The notes: generated from the letters alone by a model not told the origin. A stretch of DNA of 64,000 bases from Microbacterium sp. MAH-37 (GCF_009758255.1 NZ_WSEN01000010.1:1-64000); one strand, 5' to 3'. Counted from the stretch's first letter, positions 15,656 through 23,899 are shown. Translations and numbers: made by a program.

Positions 15656-17209
15656 ATGGGTACGAGAACAGATCGCTTCCGTCCGTGGATCTGGGCCGGG
15701 ATCGCGGGAGCGGTCAGCGGTGCGGTCTTCGTCGCCGCTGCAGAGCTCGCCGCGTTCCCTGTGGCGCGGGAAGCGAGTCCGTTCCTTGCCGCAGGATCGT
15801 TTGTCATCGACGTCGTTCCGCAGTGGGCGAAAGAGCTCGCGATCGAGCTGTTCGGGGCCCACGACAAGCTCGTCCTCCTGATCACCCTCGGCTTCGCCGT
15901 CCTGCTCGCCGCAGTCTTGGCGGGGGTCCTCGAACGATGGCGGCGGTGGGCGGGGGTTGCCTTGTTCGTCGTGGTCGGTGTCGTCGCGCTGATCACGACC
16001 ACGACCCGCGCCGAGGCATCGCCCCTGTCCTTCGTCCCGCCCCTCGTCGGCACAGCCGCAGGCGTCACGTTCCTGAAGTACTCCATCACCGCTCTGGGTC
16101 GGTGGCGGAGCCGTACGCCGCACGAGGAGGCGGGCACGGAAGCGGATCGACGTCGCTTCCTGATCCTCACTGCGGTCGGCGCCCTCGGCGCCGTCATCGT
16201 AGGAACAGGATCACGCATCGGATCCATGGCCACGTCGTCCGTCGCTGCGGTGCGGAAGGCGCTGAAGCTTCCTGCACCGGTGTCGACGGTCACCGTGCCC
16301 GCCGGCGCGGAGCTCAGCATTCCGGGGCTGTCGCCGCTGTTCACTCCGAACGCGGACTTCTATCGTGTCGACACCGCACTCGAGGTGCCGTCCATCGACC
16401 CCGGAGACTGGCGGCTGACGATCGACGGGATGGTCGACGAGCGAGTCCAGCTGACCTTCGATCAGCTCCTGGATCTGCGTTTGAGAGAGTACGCGGTCAC
16501 TCTCACCTGCGTATCCAATCAGGTCGGTGGCAACCTCGTGGGCAATGCCCGCTGGCTCGGCGTTCCCGTACGAGAGGTCCTCGCTCTCGCCGCCCCCGAG
16601 AAGGATGCCGACATGGTCCTCTCGAGAAGCATCGACGGATTCACCGCGAGCACCCCGCTCGAAGCCCTGACCGATCCGAACCGCGATGCCATCCTCGCCG
16701 TGGCCATGAACGGAGAGCCTCTGCCGCTCGAGCACGGATTCCCGGTACGTATGGTCGTGCCCGGCCTGTACGGGTACGTCTCGGCGACGAAATGGCTCAC
16801 CGAATTGAAGGTCACCACCTTCGCCAAAGACCAGGCGTATTGGACACCCCGCGGATACAGCCCGCGGGCACCGATCAAGCTCTCAAGCCGCATCGACACC
16901 CCGCGAATCGACAAGGCGATCCCCGCCGGTCCCGCGAAGATCGCGGGTGTCGCGTGGGCGCAGACGGTCGGCATCGAGAGCGTCGAGGTTCAGATCGATG
17001 GAGGACCATGGCAGCCCGCGACGCTGGCGAAGGCCATCAACAGCGACACCTGGGTGCAATGGTCGCTCGACTGGGACGCCGTGAGCGGCAACCACACACT
17101 GGCCGTCCGCGCCAGAGACCGCAGCGGCGAGCTGCAGGAACAACAGCGCGCACCGATCGCCCCCGACGGCTCCACCGGGTGGCAATCCACGCTCATCCGC
17201 GTGACATGA
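15656..17209 (+). CDS. Membrane-anchored molybdopterin oxidoreductase, sulfite-oxidase fold
   Basis: A 517-residue protein. The first 200 residues contain about four or five membrane helices, including the last one before the periplasmic part (RRRFLILTAVGALGAVIVG, Tat-like RRR). The molybdopterin-binding sulfite-oxidase domain follows at about 230-410; its Mo-ligand Cys is in LTCVSNQVGGNLVGNARW. A C-terminal Ig-like Mo-co dimerisation domain covers about 420-515. The substrate is unknown. It depends on molybdenum cofactor, part of whose synthesis is encoded at 47-52 kb. It is divergent from the fasciclin lipoprotein, a pairing seen elsewhere in actinobacteria. Confidence 0.85.
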   Translation: MGTRTDRFRPWIWAGIAGAVSGAVFVAAAELAAFPVAREASPFLAAGSFVIDVVPQWAKELAIELFGAHDKLVLLITLGFAVLLAAVLAGVLERWRRWAGVALFVVVGVVALITTTTRAEASPLSFVPPLVGTAAGVTFLKYSITALGRWRSRTPHEEAGTEADRRRFLILTAVGALGAVIVGTGSRIGSMATSSVAAVRKALKLPAPVSTVTVPAGAELSIPGLSPLFTPNADFYRVDTALEVPSIDPGDWRLTIDGMVDERVQLTFDQLLDLRLREYAVTLTCVSNQVGGNLVGNARWLGVPVREVLALAAPEKDADMVLSRSIDGFTASTPLEALTDPNRDAILAVAMNGEPLPLEHGFPVRMVVPGLYGYVSATKWLTELKVTTFAKDQAYWTPRGYSPRAPIKLSSRIDTPRIDKAIPAGPAKIAGVAWAQTVGIESVEVQIDGGPWQPATLAKAINSDTWVQWSLDWDAVSGNHTLAVRARDRSGELQEQQRAPIAPDGSTGWQSTLIRVT

Positions 17210-17279
17210 GGACAACGGTGCTGGCGCCATTCGAACACAGCACGCAGGGTGTTCCCCATCTTCTGGCTCCGTGTCGTCC

Positions 17280-17344
17280 GGATCCCGACGGCGACGAACC
17301 AGGCACCGTCAAGGATCCGCTCGTCGTCGGTCTGGAGAACAGGG
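17280..17344 (+). pseudogene. PRC-barrel gene fragment
   Basis: By direct comparison, 57 of 65 bases match 14424-14488 inside the intact PRC-barrel gene. The frame reads DPDGDEPGTVKDPLVVGLEN against RDRDGEELGTVKDLLVDGAEN. No start or further PRC sequence surrounds it. It is a broken duplicate sitting between the molybdoenzyme and kinase genes. Confidence 0.65.
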
Positions 17345-17352
17345 CGGACGGA

Positions 17353-17820
17353 CTACGAGGAGAGCGAGCAGATCGTCAGCAACCCTTCCTCGGCCGAGGG
17401 AGGCTCGAAGCCGTCGAAGTACGCCGCGGCCGTGGCCTCGTCCAAGACGAAGTCGTCGCGATGTGCGCCAGTGCGCGCAGCCAACCGCTCGAGGCAGGTC
17501 GCCCGGTCCGTGTCGAGGTAGTAGGTCTCGGGAATCACGCCGTGGGGCACCAGCAGGCCACGCCACTGGTCGCGCATCGTCCGCGACCAGAACGAGAAGT
17601 CGAGCACGACGTCACGCCCGTCGCGCACGAGTTCGAGCAGGCGCCGCTGCAGGCCGGCATCGATATCACGGTGAACGTCGTCGGCCAGCGGCATCCGGCG
17701 GATGCCACGCGACCAGGCCTCCCGGTCGAAGGACAGACGGACGAACCCCTCCCCCTCGAGCCTCCGCGCGACGGTCGATTTCCCCGACCCCGCCGGACCG
17801 CACATGAACACGACCCTCAT
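17353..17820 (-). CDS. AAA-type P-loop kinase-like protein
   Basis: A 155-residue P-loop protein with Walker A GPAGSGKST at residues 8-16 and the layout of the small zeta-toxin/nucleotide-kinase-like AAA_33 family: SFDREAW, VVLDFSFW near 70 (Walker B-like), RDQWR lid, and YYLDTDRATCLERLAART. These phosphorylate small molecules or nucleotides; the substrate is unknown. It lies just before the cupin gene on the same strand in the accessory region. Confidence 0.75.
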   Translation of the reverse strand: MRVVFMCGPAGSGKSTVARRLEGEGFVRLSFDREAWSRGIRRMPLADDVHRDIDAGLQRRLLELVRDGRDVVLDFSFWSRTMRDQWRGLLVPHGVIPETYYLDTDRATCLERLAARTGAHRDDFVLDEATAAAYFDGFEPPSAEEGLLTICSLSS

Positions 17821-17842
17821 GAGTTGCGCCCTGACAGGAGCT

Positions 17843-18208
17843 TCAGGCGAGTTCCTGCAGCGCCGCCGTCATCTCGCCGCCGGCATCGCCGGTGTTGACC
17901 GTTCCCTTCGGCTCGAACAAGACGGCGTGGACCTCCTCGTCCGCCTTCGGGCAGTGCTCGACGCCACGCGGCACGACGAATACGTCGCCAGGATTCAGGA
18001 CGACATCACGGTCGCGCAGCTGGATCGTCAGCCGGCCGGTGACCACCATGAACAGTTCGTCGGTGTCGGGGTGCGTGTGCCAGACGAACTCGCCCTGCAG
18101 CTTGACCACCTTGACGTCGTAGTCGTTGATGCTGGTCAGGCGATGCGGCTGCCAGTGCTCCGTGATCGTCGAAAGGGCTTCCTGCACATTGCGGACGTCG
18201 TCGGTCAT
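17843..18208 (-). CDS. Cupin-domain protein
   Basis: A 121-residue single cupin with metal ligands in motif 1 (WHTHPDTDELFMVVTG: two His and a Glu) and motif 2 (PRGVEHCPKADEEVHAV: His). It could be a small-molecule-binding or dioxygenase-type cupin; substrate unknown. Its ATG at 18208 lies 12 bp from the left end of the IS5-family element. Before the insertion the gene stood about 12 bp downstream of the ECF42-type sigma factor, on the same strand, and was probably the last gene of that operon. Confidence 0.8.
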   Translation of the reverse strand: MTDDVRNVQEALSTITEHWQPHRLTSINDYDVKVVKLQGEFVWHTHPDTDELFMVVTGRLTIQLRDRDVVLNPGDVFVVPRGVEHCPKADEEVHAVLFEPKGTVNTGDAGGEMTAALQELA

Positions 18209-18220
18209 GGTTAGAGACTA

Positions 18221-19159
18221 GGGCGTGTCTGACAAAGGTTGATGGGATCGGCTGAGAGTCTGGACTGGTGTCGCGGTTCCAGTTGCTTTCTGACGCTCAG
18301 TGGTCCCTGATCGAGGGGATGTTGCCGAGGCCGACGGGTCGGCCGGGGCGGAAGTTCTCGGACGCGAGAACGATGCTCGAGGGCATCATCTACCGGTATC
18401 GGTGCGGGATCGCGTGGCGTGATCTGCCCGAGGTGTTCGGCCCGTGGCAGACCGTATGGACGTGGCATCATCGGCTCGCGACCGAGGGAACGTGGGACAC
18501 GATCGTGCGCGCGCTAATCGCGCAGGCCGACGCCGAGGGACTGGTCGACTGGTCGGTATCGGTGGACTCGACGATCGCTCGCGCGCATCAGCACGCGACG
18601 AACACGACCCGCCCCACAGGGGGCTGGATCGAACTACACGAATCTGGGCGTCGAGCCGCCTGATCACGGCATCGGCCGCTCCCGAGGCGGGTTGTCGACG
18701 AAGATCCACCAACTCGTCGACGGCAACGGGCTCCCGCTGGTCACCGTGGTCACGCCCGGCCAAGCCGGCGATTCACCCATGCTGCTGCCGATGCTGGAGC
18801 AGCTCCGCGTGAACCGTCCGATTGGTCGTCCCCGCACACGCCCGGATGCCGTCCGGGGCGACAAGGCCTACTCGTCACGCGCGATCCGCTCGCACCTGCG
18901 CGGGCGCGGGATCAAGGCCGTGATCCCCGAACCGCGAGACCAGCAAGGCCATCGGAAGCGGCGCGGATCACGCGGCGGCAGGCCCGTCGGACTCGACGCC
19001 GACGACTACAAGAACCGCAACGTGATCGAGCGCCGCTTCTGCCACACCAAGCAATGGCGGGGCCTCGCGACCCGCTACGACAAACACGCGATCGTCTACC
19101 GCGCCGCCGTCCTCATCCACACCGCCATCGCCAGGACGAGAACATTGTCAGACACGCCC
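18221..19159 (+). mobile_element. IS5-family insertion sequence (IS427-like), 939 bp
   Basis: Perfect 15-bp terminal inverted repeats, GGGCGTGTCTGACAA at 18221-18235 and its complement at 19145-19159, are flanked by a TA duplication (18219-18220 and 19160-19161) from a CTAG target. Two overlapping transposase frames fill it. This size, target and layout fit the IS427 group of IS5. It inserted at the stop codon of the ECF42-type sigma gene and regenerated the TAG. Confidence 0.9.
18268..18663 (+). CDS. IS5-family transposase, N-terminal frame (orfA)
   Basis: A 131-codon frame covering the DUF4096-type N-terminal region (LSDAQWSLIEGMLP, YRYRCGIAWRDLPE, WQTVWTWHHRLA) and the first catalytic Asp (SVDSTIARAHQHA). 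It ends in a TGA after GWIELHESG. The second frame takes over around 18630-18660 and would join by a +1 shift. IS427-group elements commonly make one transposase from two frames, so this is probably programmed and not decay. Confidence 0.8.
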   Translation: MSRFQLLSDAQWSLIEGMLPRPTGRPGRKFSDARTMLEGIIYRYRCGIAWRDLPEVFGPWQTVWTWHHRLATEGTWDTIVRALIAQADAEGLVDWSVSVDSTIARAHQHATNTTRPTGGWIELHESGRRAA

Positions 19160-19162
19160 TAG
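18641..19162 (+). CDS. IS5-family transposase, C-terminal frame (orfB)
   Basis: The continuation in the +1 frame, from NLGVEPPDHGIGRSRGG onwards (no start codon of its own is needed if reached by frameshift; the first ATG is late). It has the second catalytic Asp in RGDKAYSSR and the Glu in NRNVIERRF, completing DDE, and ends RTLSDTP. Its stop TAG (19160-19162) lies outside the element: the TA comes from the target duplication and the G from the flank, so the host target site supplies termination. Confidence 0.75.
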   Translation, partial: NLGVEPPDHGIGRSRGGLSTKIHQLVDGNGLPLVTVVTPGQAGDSPMLLPMLEQLRVNRPIGRPRTRPDAVRGDKAYSSRAIRSHLRGRGIKAVIPEPRDQQGHRKRRGSRGGRPVGLDADDYKNRNVIERRFCHTKQWRGLATRYDKHAIVYRAAVLIHTAIARTRTLSDTP

Positions 19163-20394
19163 TGCAGTCGGTCGAGACGGCGCAGCAGGATGGCCGTCTC
19201 GGCGGTGTTACCCGCCAGCTCGATAGCTGCTTCGTAAGCGGCTCGGGCATCCTGGTTACGACCCAGCCTGCGCAGAAGCTCGGCGCGCGTGGCGTGGAAG
19301 GCGTGGTAGTCGTGCAGCCGGTTCTCCAGCCGATCGACGATCGCGATGGCCGCTTCGGGGCCATCGAGCTCGGCGACCGCGATGGCTCTGTTCAGTTCGA
19401 CGACCGGCGACGGGTCGACGGCGACGAGCTGGTCGTAGAGAGCGAGAACCTGTGACCAGTCGGTGTCGCGGAAGTGACGGGCTGAGGTGTGCACGGCGCC
19501 TATCGCCGCGAGGATCTGATAGCGACCCGGGACCTCACAGGCCGCAATCGCAGCCAGCCGCTCGCGCACCAGACGGTGGCCCTCGGTGATCAGTGCGGTG
19601 TCCCAGGCTCGACGATCCTGCTCGTCAAGGGGAACGAGCTCGCCGTCTGCAGAGACACGGGTGGTCCGGCGAGCTTCGGTGAGGAGCATCAACGCCAGCA
19701 GCCCTGTGACTTCACCCTCCTCTGGCATGAGAGCGTGCAGCAGGCGTGCAAGACGGATGCCCTCGGTCGTCAAGTCGGCGCGGACGGGCACTGCATCGGG
19801 GTCGGTCGCGAGATAGCCCTCGTTGTAGACCAGAAAGAGCACAGCGAGGACACCGGCGAGGCGTCTGGGCAGATCCTCCGCAGTCGGCACCCGGTATGGG
19901 ATGCCTGCTGCCTTGATCTTGGCCTTCGCCCGAGTGATCCGCCGGCCCATCGCGCTCTCTGAGACGAGGAAGGCGTGGGCGATCTCGAGTACTGTCAGGC
20001 CGCCGACCAAGCGCAGTGTCAGAGCGACCCGGGCCTCCAGCGCCAATGCCGGGTGGCAGCAGATGAACATGAGCCGGAGCCGATCGTCGTCGATGACACC
20101 GGTCGATTCCAAAGGGCTGCTGTCGTGCATGACCAGAGCCTCCTTGTGCTTGCCCTCGCGTTGGTTCTCTCGTCGGAGTCGGTCGATCGCCTTGCGGTTG
20201 GCGGTGGTGGTGAGCCATGCACCGGGGCTGGGTGGCACGCCGTCGGCAGGCCATCGTGCGACGGCTGCTTCGAAGGCGTCGGCCGTCGCGTCCTCGGCGA
20301 TGTCGAGGTCTCCGAAGCGCCGGGCAAGCCCCGCGACCACACGAGCCCATTCGTGACGATATGCCCGCGTGATCGCGGTATCGACATCGCTCAT
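19159..20394 (-). CDS. ECF42-type RNA polymerase sigma factor with C-terminal TPR-like domain
   Basis: A 411-residue sigma factor: region 2 in the first 90 residues (RRFGDLDIAEDATADAFEAA), region 4 at about 115-180 (ALTLRLVGGLTVLEIAHAFL, SESAMGRRITRAKAKIK), then a long alpha-helical extension (DUF6596/TPR-like). That layout with an adjacent YciI-type gene defines the ECF42 group, which has no anti-sigma factor and is thought to be controlled through the C-terminal extension. Its ATG overlaps the YciI stop (ATGA). The stop TAG is the IS target site; sense-strand reading ends RRLDRLH in either the empty or filled site. Confidence 0.88.
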   Translation of the reverse strand: MSDVDTAITRAYRHEWARVVAGLARRFGDLDIAEDATADAFEAAVARWPADGVPPSPGAWLTTTANRKAIDRLRRENQREGKHKEALVMHDSSPLESTGVIDDDRLRLMFICCHPALALEARVALTLRLVGGLTVLEIAHAFLVSESAMGRRITRAKAKIKAAGIPYRVPTAEDLPRRLAGVLAVLFLVYNEGYLATDPDAVPVRADLTTEGIRLARLLHALMPEEGEVTGLLALMLLTEARRTTRVSADGELVPLDEQDRRAWDTALITEGHRLVRERLAAIAACEVPGRYQILAAIGAVHTSARHFRDTDWSQVLALYDQLVAVDPSPVVELNRAIAVAELDGPEAAIAIVDRLENRLHDYHAFHATRAELLRRLGRNQDARAAYEAAIELAGNTAETAILLRRLDRLH

Positions 20395-20714
20395 GCGAAC
20401 GGTCGCACCTCGACTCTCCGATCGCAGATCTGCGACGCTTCGGCAGCGAGAGTCAGCACGATATCCAGATCGGGCGCCTCCCATACCCAGACTCCGGCGA
20501 GATACTCCTTCGATTCCAAGAACGGACCGTCACTGATCATCGGGGTCTCCCCCCGATTGTCGATGACCGTCGCTGCTTCTGGAGCGGCGAGGCCGCCGGC
20601 GAACACCCAATATCCGCCCTCGATCAAGCGTTCGTTGAACGCGCTGATCGCTGGGCGCCTGTCCATGCTGCCCGGGCTGCCCTCGTCATCGATCACGGAA
20701 ACGAAATACTGCAT
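20391..20714 (-). CDS. YciI-family (DGPF-domain) protein
   Basis: A 107-residue protein with the DGPF signature (MISDGPFLESKEYLAGVWVWE at about 65-85) and YVFAGGL-like WVFAGGLAAPEAAT. DGPF proteins are the conserved partners and usual targets of ECF42 sigma factors. Start at 20714 follows GGAGAGGG. A TGTCGA box, like the reported -35 of ECF42 targets, lies 29 bp upstream. Function is unknown; the YciI fold can have hydrolase or oxygenase-like activity. Confidence 0.82.
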   Translation of the reverse strand: MQYFVSVIDDEGSPGSMDRRPAISAFNERLIEGGYWVFAGGLAAPEAATVIDNRGETPMISDGPFLESKEYLAGVWVWEAPDLDIVLTLAAEASQICDRRVEVRPFA

Positions 20715-20743
20715 CGCTCTACCCTCTCCTCGCGCGAACGTCG

Positions 20744-20749
20744 TCGACA
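20744..20749 (-). promoter_or_regulatory. Possible ECF42 -35 box upstream of the YciI gene
   Basis: Minus-strand TGTCGA, 29 bp before the YciI start. From memory, ECF42 target promoters carry TGTCGA at -35. The short distance would leave almost no leader although a Shine-Dalgarno site is present, so this is tentative. Confidence 0.3.
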
Positions 20750-20768
20750 CCCGCCATGTCAGATCTAC

Positions 20769-21134
20769 CTACGCCTTCATGTAGCCGCGTGCCTCGACGA
20801 TACGGCCGCCCCGGACACGGATGAGGTTCACGCCGCGCACGCGGTCGTTCTTCCCCGGCCCCCAACGCAGGATCCACGGCGCCACGGCGAGATCACCGAA
20901 GATCTCGGACGGTTCTGGCGAGAAACCCAGGTCGGTATCCCCCGCGAGCTGAGACCAGCGTGCCAGGCAGGCTTGTCTCCCCACATGGCGAGCCCCGTAG
21001 GGAGCCGGATTCGTGTCCTCGATGACGCATTCGTCGGCGATCAGGTCATCCAGAAGCGTGGGGTCGTGGACACGAAAGGCTTCGTTGTATCGATCGATGA
21101 CCTCGTCGATGGTGCGGTCTGGTGCATCTGTCAT
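20769..21134 (-). CDS. SnoaL/NTF2-like protein
   Basis: A 121-residue alpha+beta-barrel protein of the SnoaL-like/NTF2 superfamily: IDEVIDRYNEAFRVHDP at the N-terminus, IADECVIEDTNP, then the strands WILRWGPG and RVRGVNLIRVRGGRIVEARGY. This fold is used by small ligand-binding proteins and isomerases; no catalytic signature assigns a reaction. It lies 54 bp upstream of the YciI gene on the same strand and may be part of the sigma-factor operon. Confidence 0.78.
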   Translation of the reverse strand: MTDAPDRTIDEVIDRYNEAFRVHDPTLLDDLIADECVIEDTNPAPYGARHVGRQACLARWSQLAGDTDLGFSPEPSEIFGDLAVAPWILRWGPGKNDRVRGVNLIRVRGGRIVEARGYMKA

Positions 21135-21181
21135 GGGGTCGCTCCTGGCGTGTTGAACAGCATTGATACGGTCACCGCCGA

Positions 21182-21793
21182 TCAGTGGGTCACGTAGGAC
21201 GGGGTACCGGCGGGTCGATAGGTCTGAATCATCACGCCCTTCGAGTCGGCGCGTGAGCTGACCAATTGCATCGAGACATCGCGGCCGGACTGTGCGAACA
21301 GCCGTTCCCCCTGCCCGACGACGACGGGGATCGTGATGAGTTCCATCTCGTCCACGAGATCCTTCTCCAGCAGCCATTGGATGAGCCGGCTGCTGCCGTG
21401 CACCTGCAGCTCGCCTTCGCCGCTCGCTTTCAGTGCAGTAATGGCGGCGAAGAGATCGTCCCCGAGGGCCTCGGTGTTCGCCCATTCCGGTGCCGTAAGC
21501 GTCTGAGATGCCACGTACTTCGGTTTCGCGTTCAGAGCCACGCCGATCGGATGCCGCTTCAGGTCATCCATTGTTCCCCAGAACGAGAGGAGGATGTCGT
21601 AGGTTCGACGACCGAACAGGAAGGCATCGGCGCGCTGGAAAGTCGCTGCGATGTGATCTCGCGTCGAGTCGTCACCCGCGCCTCGAGCCCACCCGCCCCT
21701 CACGAACCCGCCCTCGCGGTCCGCCGCAGTCGAACCGCCGTTACCCTGAGTTACCCCGTCGAGAGTGACCTGCGTGATCGTCGTCAGCTTCAT
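21182..21793 (-). CDS. Dihydrofolate reductase-like (RibD C-terminal) protein
   Basis: A 203-residue protein of the RibD-C/DHFR-like family: MKLTTITQVTLDGVTQGNGG at the start, FLFGRRTYDILLSFW at about 57-71, then LQVHGSSRLIQWLLEKDLVDE. Such stand-alone reductases use NADPH on unknown substrates and often accompany YciI and SnoaL-type genes near ECF sigma factors. It precedes the SnoaL gene by 47 bp on the same strand. Confidence 0.85.
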   Translation of the reverse strand: MKLTTITQVTLDGVTQGNGGSTAADREGGFVRGGWARGAGDDSTRDHIAATFQRADAFLFGRRTYDILLSFWGTMDDLKRHPIGVALNAKPKYVASQTLTAPEWANTEALGDDLFAAITALKASGEGELQVHGSSRLIQWLLEKDLVDEMELITIPVVVGQGERLFAQSGRDVSMQLVSSRADSKGVMIQTYRPAGTPSYVTH

Positions 21794-22366
21794 TCTGTAC
21801 TCCTTGGTCTCGGGACCCGCTCACCAGGTTCCCTTCACCAAGTCAACGAACGACACCGCCAAGATCGGACAGCGTCAGGAATGTTGGGTGGTCAACGTCC
21901 CTCCAGCTCGCCTAGGCGCATTGGCTTCTCGCCGAGTTGAGAAAACACTTGGAAGGAAGGGCATCCCGCAGGAGCTATGCGATCAGCCTCATCCGCCAGC
22001 CGACCAACGGTCTCGGGCCGAGATCAGAGTCACGTTCAGGAACGACCAGTCGCAGCATCGAAACCATACCGAGCCGCATACGGCGCCTGTCGCGAATCAC
22101 CCGCACGGCCTCGCGGCGATGCGTGAACCACGACCAACAAGTTTGAGGTGGTGCCCGGCGCTGACACCAACGTCTCCCCGGAGGAGAACTCGACCGCCGT
22201 CACCGCCTTGATCGAGGACATCTGCGACCGGGCCCTTGAAGGGCGTCCGCGCGACCGCTGAGGTGGGCTTGGGTAGGAACGTCGCCCAACGCGGCCGTAT
22301 TGAGCTCGGGATGCCCAGCAGCGCGTAACCCAGCGCGATTCGCTGCGCCCGGGCTATCCTCGCGTC
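21794..22366. other. 573-bp region without an assignable gene
   Basis: No complete gene is seen between the divergent DHFR-like and YdeI-like genes. The only protein-like stretch is 22127-22261 on the plus strand, given separately. The rest looks like decayed sequence in the accessory region; no tRNA, repeat or IS end was found. Confidence 0.5.
22127..22261 (+). pseudogene. Possible C-terminal gene fragment
   Basis: An open stretch without ATG encodes FEVVPGADTNVSPEEN, then TAVTALIEDICDRA and ends at TGA 22259. Its composition is protein-like, but no family is recognised and no start is visible. Confidence 0.2.
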
Positions 22367-22939
22367 ATGCCCAACCGCGCAGAAGAGCCTGAACTGCACG
22401 TAGACACAGTCGCGGAGTGGGAAGCGTGGTTGAACTCGGGCCCCGACCCGAATGGGGTCCGACTACGACTGCGCAAGAAGGCGACGACCCGCCCCGGGAT
22501 CACCTACGCCGAGGCGCTCGATGTCGCGCTGTGCTTCGGATGGATCGATGGGCAATCACTATCCGTCGACGCCGACTACTTCCTGCAGACTTTCACGCCA
22601 CGGCGCCCGCACAGCATGTGGTCGAAGGTCAACATCGGGCACGTGACTCGCCTGATCGAGGAAGGTCGCATGCGTCCCGAAGGCCAGCGCGAAATCGACC
22701 GCGCGAAGGCCGACGGTCGATGGGACAGCGCGTATCGGCAGCGCGACCGCGACCTGCCGACGGAGCTGCAGGAAGCCCTGGACGCGGACCCGGAGAGCGC
22801 CAGAGCATTCGCAGCTCAATCGGCGCAGAACCGCTTCTCAATGGCTTTCCGGGTGTCCAACCTCAAGCGGCCCTCCTCGCGAGCTGCACGCGTGGCGGAG
22901 TACGTTGAGATGCTCAAACGAGGCGAGACACTTCACTAA
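22367..22939 (+). CDS. YdeI/OmpD-associated-family protein
   Basis: A 190-residue protein typical of the YdeI family: WEAWLNSGPDPNGVRLRLRKK, EALDVALCFGWIDGQ, FTPRRPHSMWSKVNIGHV, then RLIEEGRMRPEGQREIDRAKADGRW and a C-terminal YdhG-like tail (AARVAEYVEMLKRGE). Members are linked to stress or antimicrobial resistance in a few species, but no reaction is known. It is transcribed alone in the accessory region. Confidence 0.82.
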   Translation: MPNRAEEPELHVDTVAEWEAWLNSGPDPNGVRLRLRKKATTRPGITYAEALDVALCFGWIDGQSLSVDADYFLQTFTPRRPHSMWSKVNIGHVTRLIEEGRMRPEGQREIDRAKADGRWDSAYRQRDRDLPTELQEALDADPESARAFAAQSAQNRFSMAFRVSNLKRPSSRAARVAEYVEMLKRGETLH

Positions 22940-23023
22940 CCCCTGCCATGACGTGGCGCTTGCACGTCAGATGTCGTCCGTCGACGCGGCGACGAGCCGC
23001 CCGGGCGGGTGGAGCAACATAAT

Positions 23024-23797
23024 CTAGACAGGGATGGCACGGCAGACAATCTCGGCGACCCTCTCTGGTACGGAGAGGAACGGAGAGTGCGACGCATCGA
23101 GCGCGACGACGCGGGTCGGTCCAACCGGGAAAGCTGCGTCAGCGTCGGCGATGAGTCGACGTTGTGTGCCGACGGGGATCACCGCGTCGTGCTCCGTAGT
23201 GATGTAGGTGCGTGATACCGATCCCCAGCCGGCGTCGGTCAGCGTGGTGGTGTCCGTGGCGATACTGAGCGGGGCGTCGGAGTTGAGCATCTCTATGGCT
23301 GCGTCGGCGGTTGCGAGGTCGACGTCCCCATAGAACGTGTCGCGAAGCTGCCCGCGGGCGACGACGTCGCCTGGGGCGACGTTGAGGCGCAGCGCACGCG
23401 CGACGACGTCGGGAAGGAGCAGCGCGGCGAGCGCTGGTGACTGGGCGTAGGCGATCGCGGGCGTGTCCGTCGCAGGCATGAATGCGGCGAGATAGATCGC
23501 TTGTGCGAACAGGTCGGGAGCCTGCTGTGCGGCCCGGGTAAGCACTGCCCCGCCCATGCTGTGGGCAACCACTGCAACTGGGTGGCCATGGCCGAGCCTG
23601 CCGATCTGGTCTACCAGGAAGTCCGCGGCGTGATCGAGATCGATGTCGGCGGCCGGTCGTGCGGCCCGCAGACCGTGGCCGGGCAGGTCGACGGCGTGCG
23701 CGACTCGCCCCGCCGCCGCGCAGTGACTCAACACATCCGTCCAGCACCATGCGCCGTGCCAGAAGCCGTGGACGAAGAGGATAGGTGTCGTTGACAT
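23024..23797 (-). CDS. Alpha/beta hydrolase
   Basis: A 257-residue alpha/beta hydrolase of the esterase/hydroxynitrile-lyase-like group. The oxyanion-hole segment is FVHGFWHGAWCW at residues 8-19, the nucleophile elbow is AHSMGGAVL (Ser about 98), and the catalytic His is in DASHSPFLSVPE near the C-terminus. Substrate unknown. It is divergent from a PadR-type repressor gene across about 100 bp with a palindrome, so it is probably repressed by that protein. Confidence 0.85.
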   Translation of the reverse strand: MSTTPILFVHGFWHGAWCWTDVLSHCAAAGRVAHAVDLPGHGLRAARPAADIDLDHAADFLVDQIGRLGHGHPVAVVAHSMGGAVLTRAAQQAPDLFAQAIYLAAFMPATDTPAIAYAQSPALAALLLPDVVARALRLNVAPGDVVARGQLRDTFYGDVDLATADAAIEMLNSDAPLSIATDTTTLTDAGWGSVSRTYITTEHDAVIPVGTQRRLIADADAAFPVGPTRVVALDASHSPFLSVPERVAEIVCRAIPV

Positions 23798-23836
23798 GGG
23801 GCCTTTCGTATCGTGGGGGATCCGCCAATCGGATCA

Positions 23837-23860
23837 TGACACCTATATTTGTACCTGTCA
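23837..23860. promoter_or_regulatory. Possible PadR operator in the divergent promoter region
   Basis: TGACA (23837-23841) and TGTCA (23856-23860) form an inverted repeat around CCTATATTTGTACC, which contains a TATATT box. It lies between the hydrolase and PadR genes, where an autorepressor would act on both. Confidence 0.4.
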
Positions 23861-23899
23861 ATCCGTATGCGTCTAGCCGATTTCTGTCATGATGGGTTT

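Noticed and set aside
15361..17898. 845-codon frame overlapping the molybdoenzyme gene
   Set aside because: Low-complexity Arg-rich translation in the wrong frame; only its 17280-17344 part carries a real (PRC-barrel) relic.
18268..19162. IS5 transposase as a frameshifted pseudogene
   Set aside because: IS427-group elements usually use two frames, the terminal repeats are perfect and the target duplication is intact, so a programmed shift is more likely.
19159..20394. Loss of function of the sigma factor by the IS insertion
   Set aside because: The reading frame and stop codon are restored exactly; only the downstream cupin is separated.
22036..22221. 61-codon minus-strand frame in the DHFR-YdeI gap
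   Set aside because: No start context or family; the plus-strand frame over the same bases is more protein-like, and neither can be named.
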